Below, piece by piece: positions 19,134-27,207 of a stretch of 64,000 nt of DNA; within the stretch, counting starts at the first letter, position 1; the number at the start of each line of letters is the position of its first letter. The position numbers and the translations under genes were made by a program. The stretch is from Prosthecobacter sp. (GTDB taxonomy: Bacteria; Verrucomicrobiota; Verrucomicrobiia; Verrucomicrobiales; Verrucomicrobiaceae), in assembly GCA_017853885.1 (NCBI GenBank), contig JAFMIR010000001.1, positions 186,001 through 250,000 on the forward strand, given 5' to 3'. Under the pieces are notes generated by a model that was not told the DNA's origin, did not search any database, and worked only from the letters and a program-made list of their open reading frames with translations.

Positions 19134-19190
19134 CTTTCTGAAGAGAGTTTGGTGAGTCAGCGACACTGCGAGGCAGACCGATCCAGTTTT

Positions 19191-20576
19191 TCATTCGGTT
19201 TTCTTTTTCTTCTTCGCTGTGCCTTTGTCGCGATCGGTGCCACCGCTGGGACTGAGGCGCTTCCACCAATCCGGACCTTCAACATCCACCATGGCGTTGT
19301 GGGCAATCAGCCGAGTTTTCATCTCCTGAAAAAGCTGAGGTTCCTTATCCTTGAGGTTCGTGATTTCTTTCGCGTCATCTTTGAGGTTGTAGAACTCGAA
19401 ATTGGTCAAGTCGGCATTGGCGAGGATCTTCCAATCGTCCACCCGCATGGCAATTTTGGCATTCGGAGCCATATGCAAACGCCAGAAAAGTGGTTGCGGA
19501 CGTTTAAGCTTCTCGACGCTTCCATCAAAGACGCCCATGGCGTTCACGCCGTCGAGCGTGCGGTCTTTGGGAGCCTCGACACCAGCGATGCCGAGCATGG
19601 TGGGAAACACATCGCTGCCAATAACTGGCACATCACTCGTGGTTCCAGGCTGTATCTTACCTGGCCAGCGGACGAGGCCTGGCACCCGAATGCCGCCCTC
19701 GTGCAGATCGCGTTTACGTCCGCGAAGACCGCCACTGGAACCACGACCAGGAGATTTGATGCCATCACCTTCAGGGCCGTTGTCGGAGGTAAAGAAAACG
19801 AATGTGTTGTTAGCCAGTTTTTGCTCGTCGAGGGCATTCATCAGCATGCCAAAAGCGTGGTCCATCTGCGAGACGTTTGCATGATGTTCCTGCTGAACCT
19901 CGTCGTTGAGTTTCGGGTAGAGCGCTTTGAACTTCGGATCGGACTTGATGGGGTAATGCGGCTCATGTGTCCACACGGCGAGGAAAAAGGGCTTTGAATC
20001 ATCACGCTTCTTGAGCCAAGTGATCGCTTCCTTGACCACGAGCGGTGCAGAGTAGCCCTGCAACGGGCCAACTGGCTGGCCGTTGCGGACAAAGTTGTCA
20101 GGATGCTCGTGCGTCGGGGCAGCGTTGTTCTGGGTGGCCATCCACCAGTCATAGCCGTGATCGCCCGGCTGAGGCTGTGCGGGATTGTTGAAAAGGCCGT
20201 TGAGATGCCACTTACCACTGTGACAGGTGGTGTATCCCGCTTTTTTGAGCAACGAGGGGAGCGTCACCTCACTCCTGCGCAGATGAACCTCTGAACCCTC
20301 GGCGATCCAAGTGAAAACGCCGTTTCGGTGCGGTGTGCGACCAGTGAGGAGGGCCGAGCGTGATGGGCTGCACACCGCGCTGGCTGAATAGCACTGGGTA
20401 AGCCTCATCCCTTGTTTTGCGAAGGCATCAAGGTTGGGCGATTGAATTATCGGATGCCCAAAACAGCTCAAGTCGCCATATCCAAGATCATCCGCAAGAA
20501 AGAGAACCAAGTTCGTTGGGTTCGAAAAAGCTGATGTTACAACGACCAAGGATAAGACGAGGGCAAGAACGCGCAT
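19191..20576 (-). CDS. Secreted sulfatase (arylsulfatase family, Cys-type)
   Basis: 461 residues from the ATG at 20576, which gives a signal peptide (MRVLALVLSLVVVTSA). The track start 21 codons upstream is unlikely. The metal-binding pair is in LADDLGYGD (~residues 27-35). The formylglycine motif CSPSR begins at Cys ~69, followed by ALLTGR. Later blocks FFTSDNGPEG and GSSGGLRGRKRDLHEGG are typical of S1 sulfatases. It hydrolyses sulfate esters, most likely on sulfated glycans, outside the cytoplasm after Cys is converted to formylglycine. No sulfatase-maturation enzyme is encoded nearby. The C-terminus ends in a lysine run (KKKKKTE). Confidence 0.93.
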   Translation of the reverse strand: MRVLALVLSLVVVTSAFSNPTNLVLFLADDLGYGDLSCFGHPIIQSPNLDAFAKQGMRLTQCYSASAVCSPSRSALLTGRTPHRNGVFTWIAEGSEVHLRRSEVTLPSLLKKAGYTTCHSGKWHLNGLFNNPAQPQPGDHGYDWWMATQNNAAPTHEHPDNFVRNGQPVGPLQGYSAPLVVKEAITWLKKRDDSKPFFLAVWTHEPHYPIKSDPKFKALYPKLNDEVQQEHHANVSQMDHAFGMLMNALDEQKLANNTFVFFTSDNGPEGDGIKSPGRGSSGGLRGRKRDLHEGGIRVPGLVRWPGKIQPGTTSDVPVIGSDVFPTMLGIAGVEAPKDRTLDGVNAMGVFDGSVEKLKRPQPLFWRLHMAPNAKIAMRVDDWKILANADLTNFEFYNLKDDAKEITNLKDKEPQLFQEMKTRLIAHNAMVDVEGPDWWKRLSPSGGTDRDKGTAKKKKKTE

Positions 20577-20681
20577 GGCAGAGTCTTCAACGTCGAGCGG
20601 AAGCAAGAAAATTACGTCTTTCCGACATTCCGGGCACAATTTGCGCTTCTCCCGTCCGTTTGAAGACGTATCTTTTTGATC

Positions 20682-21785
20682 ATGAAATTTTTTACACTGC
20701 TTCTGGCCAGCCTCTTGTTTTTCATCACTGCCCTGAATGCCCAGCAGCGGGTGGATGAGCGAGAGCTACATGCTTGGGCGGATCGCGGAGATGCCGATGC
20801 GCAGTTCGAGCTCGGCGTGCGCCAGATCACCGGTGAGGGCATGCAGAAAAACCCGAAGATTGGCGCTGCTTGGATCGAAAAGGCAGCCAAGCAAAAACAT
20901 CGCCAAGCCATGCACGTCATGGGAACGCTTTATCAAGATGGCCTCGGTGTGAAGAAAGATCTCGCCAAGGCACACGAGTGGTATGAAAAGGGTGCGACAG
21001 TGGGTTTTGCCGTATCGCAACACGCCCTCGGCGTTCTTTACGAGGAAGGCGAAGGCGTCACCAAGGATCCAGCGAAGGCGGCCGAGTGGTTCAAGAAGGC
21101 CGCAGAACAGGGGCATGCCCAATCCCAGACCGCCTACGCCTCCAAACTCGAAACCGGCGGCGGTGTTCCAAAAAGCACCGCAAAAGCTGCCTTATGGTAT
21201 CTCAAGGCCGCTCAGCAGGGTTACATCCTCGCCATGAGCCGGATCGCGAACCTTTACTACACGGGGCAAGGCGTCCCGGTTGATTTCCGCCGCGCGAAGG
21301 CTTGGTATGAGCGCGCCGCCACCTCCGAGGACCCTTGGGCTTCAAACAACCTCGCTTGGTTTCTCGCCACCTGCCCGGACGAGAGCCAGCACAATGGCGA
21401 GATGGCCGTGCAGCTCGCACGCCGTGCCTTGAAACTTGTCACCGAGATTGCTCAGGAAGAAGAACAACCCTACGAGATGATCGATACCATGGCTGCCGCT
21501 CTGGCCCGCAACGGCGAATACAAAGAGGCTGAGCTATGGCAGAAACGCTCCATCGCGCTGTTGGCCGAGGACAAGGACGTCACCGTCGAAGACCGCAAAA
21601 AGCTCCAAACTGAGTTCAACACCCGTTTGAAGCTCTACCAGAAGCAGACGCCTTTCGCCGAACCCGGGGCCGAGGGTGAGTCAGGCAGCGAACCTCTTCC
21701 ACAGGACACTATTCTCCAAGAACAGGGCATACCAGAAACCCCGAAAAAAGCCCCAAAGAAGCCGAACCGCGGCACGGTCGTTTGA
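20682..21785 (+). CDS. Exported Sel1-repeat (TPR-like) protein
   Basis: 367 residues from ATG 20682; the TTG two codons earlier in the track is less likely. A signal peptide (MKFFTLLLASLLFFITALNA) is followed by about five tandem Sel1 repeats at ~33-235. Their G-V-x-K-D-x-x-K-A-x-x-W-Y/F core is visible as LGVKKDLAKAHEWYEKGA and GVTKDPAKAAEWFKKAAEQG. Sel1 proteins act as scaffolds for protein-protein contacts. The C-terminal 100 residues are Pro/Lys/Glu-rich and probably disordered. It is divergent from the sulfatase with ~105 bp between starts; the partner is unknown. Confidence 0.9.
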   Translation: MKFFTLLLASLLFFITALNAQQRVDERELHAWADRGDADAQFELGVRQITGEGMQKNPKIGAAWIEKAAKQKHRQAMHVMGTLYQDGLGVKKDLAKAHEWYEKGATVGFAVSQHALGVLYEEGEGVTKDPAKAAEWFKKAAEQGHAQSQTAYASKLETGGGVPKSTAKAALWYLKAAQQGYILAMSRIANLYYTGQGVPVDFRRAKAWYERAATSEDPWASNNLAWFLATCPDESQHNGEMAVQLARRALKLVTEIAQEEEQPYEMIDTMAAALARNGEYKEAELWQKRSIALLAEDKDVTVEDRKKLQTEFNTRLKLYQKQTPFAEPGAEGESGSEPLPQDTILQEQGIPETPKKAPKKPNRGTVV

Positions 21786-21824
21786 TCGAGATAGAAATCT
21801 AGGATGTCAAACAGCCCAGAAAAA

Positions 21825-21859
21825 CGCAATTCTGACCACGCTCACTGCTCAGAATTGCG
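21825..21859. repeat. 11-bp perfect inverted repeat, terminator-like
   Basis: CGCAATTCTGA and TCAGAATTGCG flank a 13-base loop, ~40 bases after the Sel1 stop. On the minus strand the stem is followed directly by TTTTT; on the plus strand no U-run follows at once. It most likely ends Sel1 transcription or acts as a two-way insulator, but it could be a protein-binding palindrome. Confidence 0.5.
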
Positions 21860-21984
21860 CTTGCAGCGCGTTTCTTGTTCCGATCTTGTCATCCCTTTTT
21901 CCGATCTTGCTAAAAACCCCACCGAGCACAGAAAACTGAATACTGCATACACTCTCTGCCCTTCGCCCTCTGCTCCACGCGCCC

Positions 21985-23757
21985 ATGTCCAACCTCACTG
22001 TCCGAGCCGCCAGCCTTCCACCTCCGATCCCCGGTCTCAACCGTGCTCTCCGGAAGCCCAAAAAAAACATCCCGCAGACCAAAATCGAACGGGATCATAT
22101 CCTCGCCACAGTTCGCGAGTATGCGCAGCAGACCGGCCTCGTGCCGCCCATACCGCTGGAAGAACTCAGCCAGCACACGGACAAACTGATCGCCATCCAT
22201 GGATTTGACACTCTTTACCGTGACTACATTGGCGTGCTCATGGCGAACGAAAGCTGGCGGGAACACCTCGCGACCGTGCCCTTCGAAAAACGCCTGTTGC
22301 TGATGCCGAAGTGCCTTCGTGTCGAGAGCAAGTGCCCCGCACCCTTTGATGAATTCGGCCTTCTGTGTAAGCAGTGCGGCCTTTGCAGCATCCAAGACTT
22401 TCAAAATGAGGCTGAAAAACTCGGTTACGCCGTCCTAGTTGCCGAAGGCAGTGCTATTGTGATGTCGCTCATCCAAACGGGCAAGATCGAGGCCATCGTC
22501 GGCATCTCCTGCCTCCCTGTCTTGGAAAGAACCTTCCCCTACGTTGAAGCTGCCGCCATCCCCGCCGTTGCCGTGCCGTTGCTGCAGGACGACTGCATCG
22601 ACACCGTTGTCGATATTGACTGGGTATGGGACTACATTCACCTCACCAGCGAGGATAAAACACGCCGCCTGAACCTCAATGAACTACACGACGAGGTGAA
22701 GACTTGGTTCACCCGCGAGTCGCTTGATGCCCTCATGGGCCCACCACGCGGACACACCGAGGAAATCTCACGCGAGTGGCTCGCCCGTGCCGGCAAGCGA
22801 TGGCGTCCATTTTTGACCGTCGCCGCTTATCAGGCCCTCCGCGATGACCCTGAGGCGCCAATCAGCGATTCCATTAAACGCGCCGCCATCTCCGTCGAAA
22901 TCTTCCACAAGGCCTCGCTCGTGCATGACGACATCGAGGACGGCGACGCCGAACGCTACGGCGAAACCACGCTGCACACCGAACATGGTATCCCAGTTGC
23001 CCTAAACATCGGTGACCTACTCATCGGAGAAGGCTACCGCCTGCTCGCTGATGGCGACCTACCTGCGCACCTCCGGACTGCGGCGCTGCAAGTCGCTGCT
23101 GAAGGCCAGCGTGAGCTCTGCATCGGCCAAGGTGCTGAATTACTCTGGACGCGGCATCCCGTGGCCCTCAGCAGCCAACAGGTGCTTGAAATCTTTCGTA
23201 GCAAGACCGCGCCTGCATTTGAAGTCGCTTTGAAAGTCGGTGCCGCGCTCGCAGGTCGCCTCGATGAATGCGCTGATGTGCTTCACACCTATAGCGAAAA
23301 CCTCGGCATCGCCTACCAGATCCGCGATGACATTGACGACCTCGGAGAGGACAGTGCCGCCGCCAATGAATGGAGCATGCGCCCAAGCATCATCCTCTCG
23401 CTCCTGCGCGAGAAAGGCAAAGGCAGCGCCAAGGACACCATGGAGGCCCTTTGGAACGGCCAGCCATGCGAAAAGCCCACCAATGCCCTCATCCGCGACT
23501 GGGCGCACGAAAGCGGTGCTTATGAAAAAGCCACCACACTTCTCGAAGGTTACAAGGAGGCCGCCATCCGCAGTTTACAGGAAGTCGAAATCCCAAATCT
23601 GAAGGGTCTGCTGCGTCGTGTAATCGGCAAAATTTTCAATGAACTCGAAATCAAGGGCTGGTGCCGCGAATTCGAGCAAAAGAACCTCAACCCCGAGCTC
23701 CGCGCCGAGGCCGCCAAAGCCGCTGAGCACCTGGTCCCGCAGCCGCAGAAAACGTAA
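21985..23757 (+). CDS. DUF116-like / polyprenyl synthetase fusion protein
   Basis: 590 residues. The first ~235 contain a Cys-rich block at ~110-140 (CLRVESKCPAPFDE, LLCKQCGLC) and a following region resembling DUF116, a family thought to carry a metal or Fe-S site. The second part (~255-590) is a trans-isoprenyl diphosphate synthase. The first Asp-rich motif DDIED lies near 315, the second DDIDD near 448, and ALNIGDLLIGEGY between them. This part elongates allylic diphosphates with IPP; chain length cannot be set by eye. The linker joins the two parts without a stop or frame change. No quinone or carotenoid genes are nearby. The ATG at 21985 is the first good start. Confidence 0.82.
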   Translation: MSNLTVRAASLPPPIPGLNRALRKPKKNIPQTKIERDHILATVREYAQQTGLVPPIPLEELSQHTDKLIAIHGFDTLYRDYIGVLMANESWREHLATVPFEKRLLLMPKCLRVESKCPAPFDEFGLLCKQCGLCSIQDFQNEAEKLGYAVLVAEGSAIVMSLIQTGKIEAIVGISCLPVLERTFPYVEAAAIPAVAVPLLQDDCIDTVVDIDWVWDYIHLTSEDKTRRLNLNELHDEVKTWFTRESLDALMGPPRGHTEEISREWLARAGKRWRPFLTVAAYQALRDDPEAPISDSIKRAAISVEIFHKASLVHDDIEDGDAERYGETTLHTEHGIPVALNIGDLLIGEGYRLLADGDLPAHLRTAALQVAAEGQRELCIGQGAELLWTRHPVALSSQQVLEIFRSKTAPAFEVALKVGAALAGRLDECADVLHTYSENLGIAYQIRDDIDDLGEDSAAANEWSMRPSIILSLLREKGKGSAKDTMEALWNGQPCEKPTNALIRDWAHESGAYEKATTLLEGYKEAAIRSLQEVEIPNLKGLLRRVIGKIFNELEIKGWCREFEQKNLNPELRAEAAKAAEHLVPQPQKT

Positions 23758-23817
23758 TCCTAGGCGCAGCAAGGAAGAAGCCAGCCAAAACAGCACGATC
23801 AGCACCGTACATGCGGT

Positions 23818-26800
23818 GTGTACATCCACACCCACAGCCTCGTCTTTGCTGCACTCGCCTCATCCGCGCTGGCTGTTGACTATGCGAAAGACATCAAGCC
23901 GCTGCTCAAGGAGCGCTGCTACGCCTGTCATGGTGCCTTGAAGCAAAAAGGGGGCCTGCGGCTCGACACCGTCGCGCTGTTAAAAACCGGTGGAGACAAC
24001 GGTGACGCCACCAAGCATCTGCTCGACCGCCTGACCACCGTCGACAAGACCGACCGCATGCCACCCGAAGGCGAGGGTGCGATGTTAAATGCCGAGCAAG
24101 TTGCCAAGGTGCGCGAATGGATCGCCGCTGGGGCACTAGGCATCACTGATGAAAAACCCGAGGCTGATCCGCGTGCACACTGGGCCTACCAAGTACCTAA
24201 AAACTCCCGCCAGAGCATTGACGCCATGCACGCCGCACACCTCGCCGCGAAGCAGCTCAAGCCCCAGCCTTCAGCGGCACACGATGTGTGGCTGCGCCGG
24301 GTTTCTTTTGATCTGACGGGGCTGCCACCAACACAAGTTTTGGGCCTGTCGGATGCCCAACTCATCGACCGCCTGCTCGCCTCGCCACAGTTCGGCGAGC
24401 GCTGGGCACGGCACTTCATGGACATTTGGCGTTACTGCGACTGGTATGGACTCGGCACGCAGCTCCGTCATTCCCAAAAACACATCTGGCACTGGCGTGA
24501 CTGGATCATCGAAAGCCTCAACGCGGACAAAGGTTATGACCGCATGATCATCGAACAGCTCGCCGCCGACGAGCTCGCACCGGAGGATCGCTCCACGCTG
24601 CGTGCCACCGGCTTCCTCGCCCGCAGCTACTACCTTTTCAACCGTACCACCTGGCTCGATGAGACGCTTGAGCATAGTTCCCGCGCTTTCCTCGGCCTTA
24701 CCATGCAATGCGTGAAATGCCACGATCATAAGTACGATCCCATCGACCAAGCGGACTACTACCGCCTTCGCGCCGTCTTTGAGCCAGTGCATGTGCGGCT
24801 CGACCCACTGCCTGGCGTCATCGACTTCGAAAAGAACGGCCTACCACGTGCCTTCGACCTTCATCTGGATCGCCCCACCTTTCGCCACATTCGCGGCGAT
24901 GAAAAAAACGAAGACAAGTCCAAACCGATGATGCCAAACATCCCCAGTGTGCTCGAGTTTGCTTCTTTCACTCCCAAAAACATCACGCTACCGAAAACCA
25001 TCTCACAGCCCTTTTTGCAGCCTTTTGTGCTCAAAGACCATCTCGCCTCCGCCGAGGCGGAAATAGCGGCCTTGGAAAAACAACGGCCTATCAAGCCAAT
25101 AGCCTCTGCAACTAGCACAAAGCCACAAACCCTCCTCCGCGAGGATTTCGCTAAGCCTCGTCCCGCAGCATGGAAAGCTGACTCTGGCACCTGGAAGCAC
25201 GAGAACGGTTCGCTCCGCCAAACTCAGATCGGTGCGCAACGCCGACTCATGCAACTCAGCACTCGTCCACCGGCGGATTTTGATGCAAAAGTCAGTTTCA
25301 CCATCCGTGGCGGTGAAAAATGGAAGTCTGTCGGCCTCGTCTTCGACCTCGCGGAGCACAGGGATGTGCTCGTTTATCTGAGCGCTGTGCAAGGCGGCTC
25401 AAAAGTGCAAATCGCTCTTGGTGAAAACGGCAAGGCCAGCTACCCCGCTGGAGCTAGCCACGCAATGGCGGTGAAGGAAAATGAACGTCATATGCTCCAG
25501 GTGCGTGCTTGCGGCACGCTGATCCATGTGAGCGTTGATGGAAAACAGGCCATCACTTACACGCTCACGAAACCACGAATGCCCGGTGCCATCGCACTCG
25601 CCGCTTTCGATGCCGACGTTGAGTTTCATTCCTTCGAGCTCGCCACGCTACCTGCCGATGCCGTGCTCGCTTCGTCAAATATGCAGGTCATCGAGAAACA
25701 GCTCAGCGCCGCGAAGTTGAAGCCCGCCATGCTTCGCGCCTCCTTCGCCGCCGAAAGCAAAAAAGGCGACAAGGCCCTCGCGAAGGCCGCCGCACTCGCC
25801 GAAGCCCAATTCAAGCTCGCCAAAGCCGAGGCTGACCTCGCCGAGCTCAATCCCACGGCCGATGCAAAGAAGCACAAGGCCGCACAAGACACCGTTGCCG
25901 CCGCGCAAAAGAAACTTAGGGAACCTGGCGAGAGCTACACACCGCTACTAGCTTCGCTCAAAGCCCAGGAGGGCCCGGATGATCCCAACAACGCCATGGT
26001 GCAGACTTATCCTGCCAGCAGCACTGGCCGTCGGCTTGCTTTTGCGCAATGGATCGCTGACCAGCGGAACCCGCTCACTGCCCGTGTGCTCGTCAATCAA
26101 GTGTGGATGCGTCTAACCGGCTCCAGCTTCGTGCCGGATGTGAGCGATTTCGGACTACGCGCCCCCGCTCCCACACAGCAGGACATGCTCGACACTCTCG
26201 CCACCGGCTTCATGGAGAATGCATGGAGCCTGAAATGGCTCATCAAGCAAATTGTCCTCAGCGATCTCTACCGCCGCAGCTCAAGCACTGCCGGTGCCGA
26301 CGCACGCACGCTCGCCGCTGATCCAGACAACGCCCTGCTGTGGCGCATGAATCCACGCCGGCTCGAGTCCCAATCGGTGCGTGATGCCCTTCTCGCCATC
26401 AGTGGCAAGCTGGATCTGAGCCTCGGTGGCCCCAGTCTCGATCCCGACAAGGCCGGGAACACGCCGCGACGCAGTCTCTATTTCATCCAGACACCGGACG
26501 TGGAGCACCGTTTCCTCGGAGCCTTTGACAACTCGAATGTTCTCGAATGCTACCGACGCAATGAAAGCGTCGTTCCGCAACAGGCCCTCGCTCTCACGAA
26601 CAGCCAGCTCAGCCGCTCAACCGCTGATGCCCTCACCGAAAAACTCCGCGCCACAGCGCCAGCTGACTTCATCCGCCGCGCGTTCCAAGCCATCCTAAAC
26701 CGCTCTCCGAACGACAAAGAACACCAAGTCAGCCTTGAAGCCCTTGCCGCGATGAAGAACAACCATGCGCTCTTTTTGCAGGCCCTCCTGAATCACAACG

Positions 26801-26820
26801 ACTTTATCACCCTCCGGTGA
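23818..26820 (+). CDS. Secreted PSCyt1-DUF1549-DUF1553 protein with internal DUF1080/LamG-like module
   Basis: 1000 residues, starting at GTG (no in-frame ATG gives the signal peptide YIHTHSLVFAALASSALA). PSCyt1 (~20-110) has heme motif CYACH. DUF1549/PSCyt2 (~130-330) has FGERWARHFMDIWRY and a second heme motif in CVKCHDHKYDP. A jelly-roll module similar to DUF1080/LamG sits at ~440-611 (LLREDFAKPRPAAWKADSG). A Lys/Ala-rich helical stretch (~625-700) and DUF1553/PSD1 (~715-985) follow. These are di-heme surface or periplasmic proteins common in PVC bacteria, with unproven chemistry. Unusually, no DUF1501 gene follows. The start lies 60 bp behind the prenyl synthetase stop. Confidence 0.9.
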   Translation: MYIHTHSLVFAALASSALAVDYAKDIKPLLKERCYACHGALKQKGGLRLDTVALLKTGGDNGDATKHLLDRLTTVDKTDRMPPEGEGAMLNAEQVAKVREWIAAGALGITDEKPEADPRAHWAYQVPKNSRQSIDAMHAAHLAAKQLKPQPSAAHDVWLRRVSFDLTGLPPTQVLGLSDAQLIDRLLASPQFGERWARHFMDIWRYCDWYGLGTQLRHSQKHIWHWRDWIIESLNADKGYDRMIIEQLAADELAPEDRSTLRATGFLARSYYLFNRTTWLDETLEHSSRAFLGLTMQCVKCHDHKYDPIDQADYYRLRAVFEPVHVRLDPLPGVIDFEKNGLPRAFDLHLDRPTFRHIRGDEKNEDKSKPMMPNIPSVLEFASFTPKNITLPKTISQPFLQPFVLKDHLASAEAEIAALEKQRPIKPIASATSTKPQTLLREDFAKPRPAAWKADSGTWKHENGSLRQTQIGAQRRLMQLSTRPPADFDAKVSFTIRGGEKWKSVGLVFDLAEHRDVLVYLSAVQGGSKVQIALGENGKASYPAGASHAMAVKENERHMLQVRACGTLIHVSVDGKQAITYTLTKPRMPGAIALAAFDADVEFHSFELATLPADAVLASSNMQVIEKQLSAAKLKPAMLRASFAAESKKGDKALAKAAALAEAQFKLAKAEADLAELNPTADAKKHKAAQDTVAAAQKKLREPGESYTPLLASLKAQEGPDDPNNAMVQTYPASSTGRRLAFAQWIADQRNPLTARVLVNQVWMRLTGSSFVPDVSDFGLRAPAPTQQDMLDTLATGFMENAWSLKWLIKQIVLSDLYRRSSSTAGADARTLAADPDNALLWRMNPRRLESQSVRDALLAISGKLDLSLGGPSLDPDKAGNTPRRSLYFIQTPDVEHRFLGAFDNSNVLECYRRNESVVPQQALALTNSQLSRSTADALTEKLRATAPADFIRRAFQAILNRSPNDKEHQVSLEALAAMKNNHALFLQALLNHNDFITLR

Positions 26821-27109
26821 GTGGGCAATTCAAGGAATCTCGCTCACCTGCACTTGCATGCGCCCCAGCGAGACGTAACACGCGATGCAATCCTGTCGCA
26901 GACTTTTGCACTGGAATCGGGGTAATGGACTTCGATACGCTTGACTGCATCCGCTGCACCATGTCAATCGCCTCATCCCAATGCTCGGTTTGCTGAAGAT
27001 GGCTAGCCGTTAGCATTTTTCGTTCTTCGGCTTTCATACGGTGCTTGTTCATCATACTGGCACATGAGGGGATCGCGATAATCGGGAGAAGAATAGCAAG
27101 GCGCTTCAT
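26807..27109 (-). CDS. Small putative lipoprotein
   Basis: 100 residues from ATG 27109 (the track begins 10 codons earlier). The N-terminus MKRLAILLPIIAIPSC is a short signal peptide ending in a lipobox-like Cys at residue 16. The mature part is polar and helical (EERKMLTASHLQQTEHWDEA) and then basic. No family is recognised. The last 14 bases overlap the 3' end of the convergent DUF1553 gene, which is uncommon but tolerable. No strong ribosome site is seen upstream. The lipobox is the main reason to believe it is real; it may be a random ORF. Confidence 0.45.
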   Translation of the reverse strand: MKRLAILLPIIAIPSCASMMNKHRMKAEERKMLTASHLQQTEHWDEAIDMVQRMQSSVSKSITPIPVQKSATGLHRVLRLAGAHASAGERDSLNCPLTGG

Positions 27110-27207
27110 GCGCTCAGATTGAACCGTGCTGGCATTCACTCGTCATCAGCGGATTTTCCATGTGGTTCGGTTGGGAATGGGGAGAGGGAAGCCGTATTGG
27201 CTGAGCT

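Noticed and set aside
19149-19997. 282-aa plus-strand ORF
   Set aside because: Antisense to the sulfatase gene, with no family motif.
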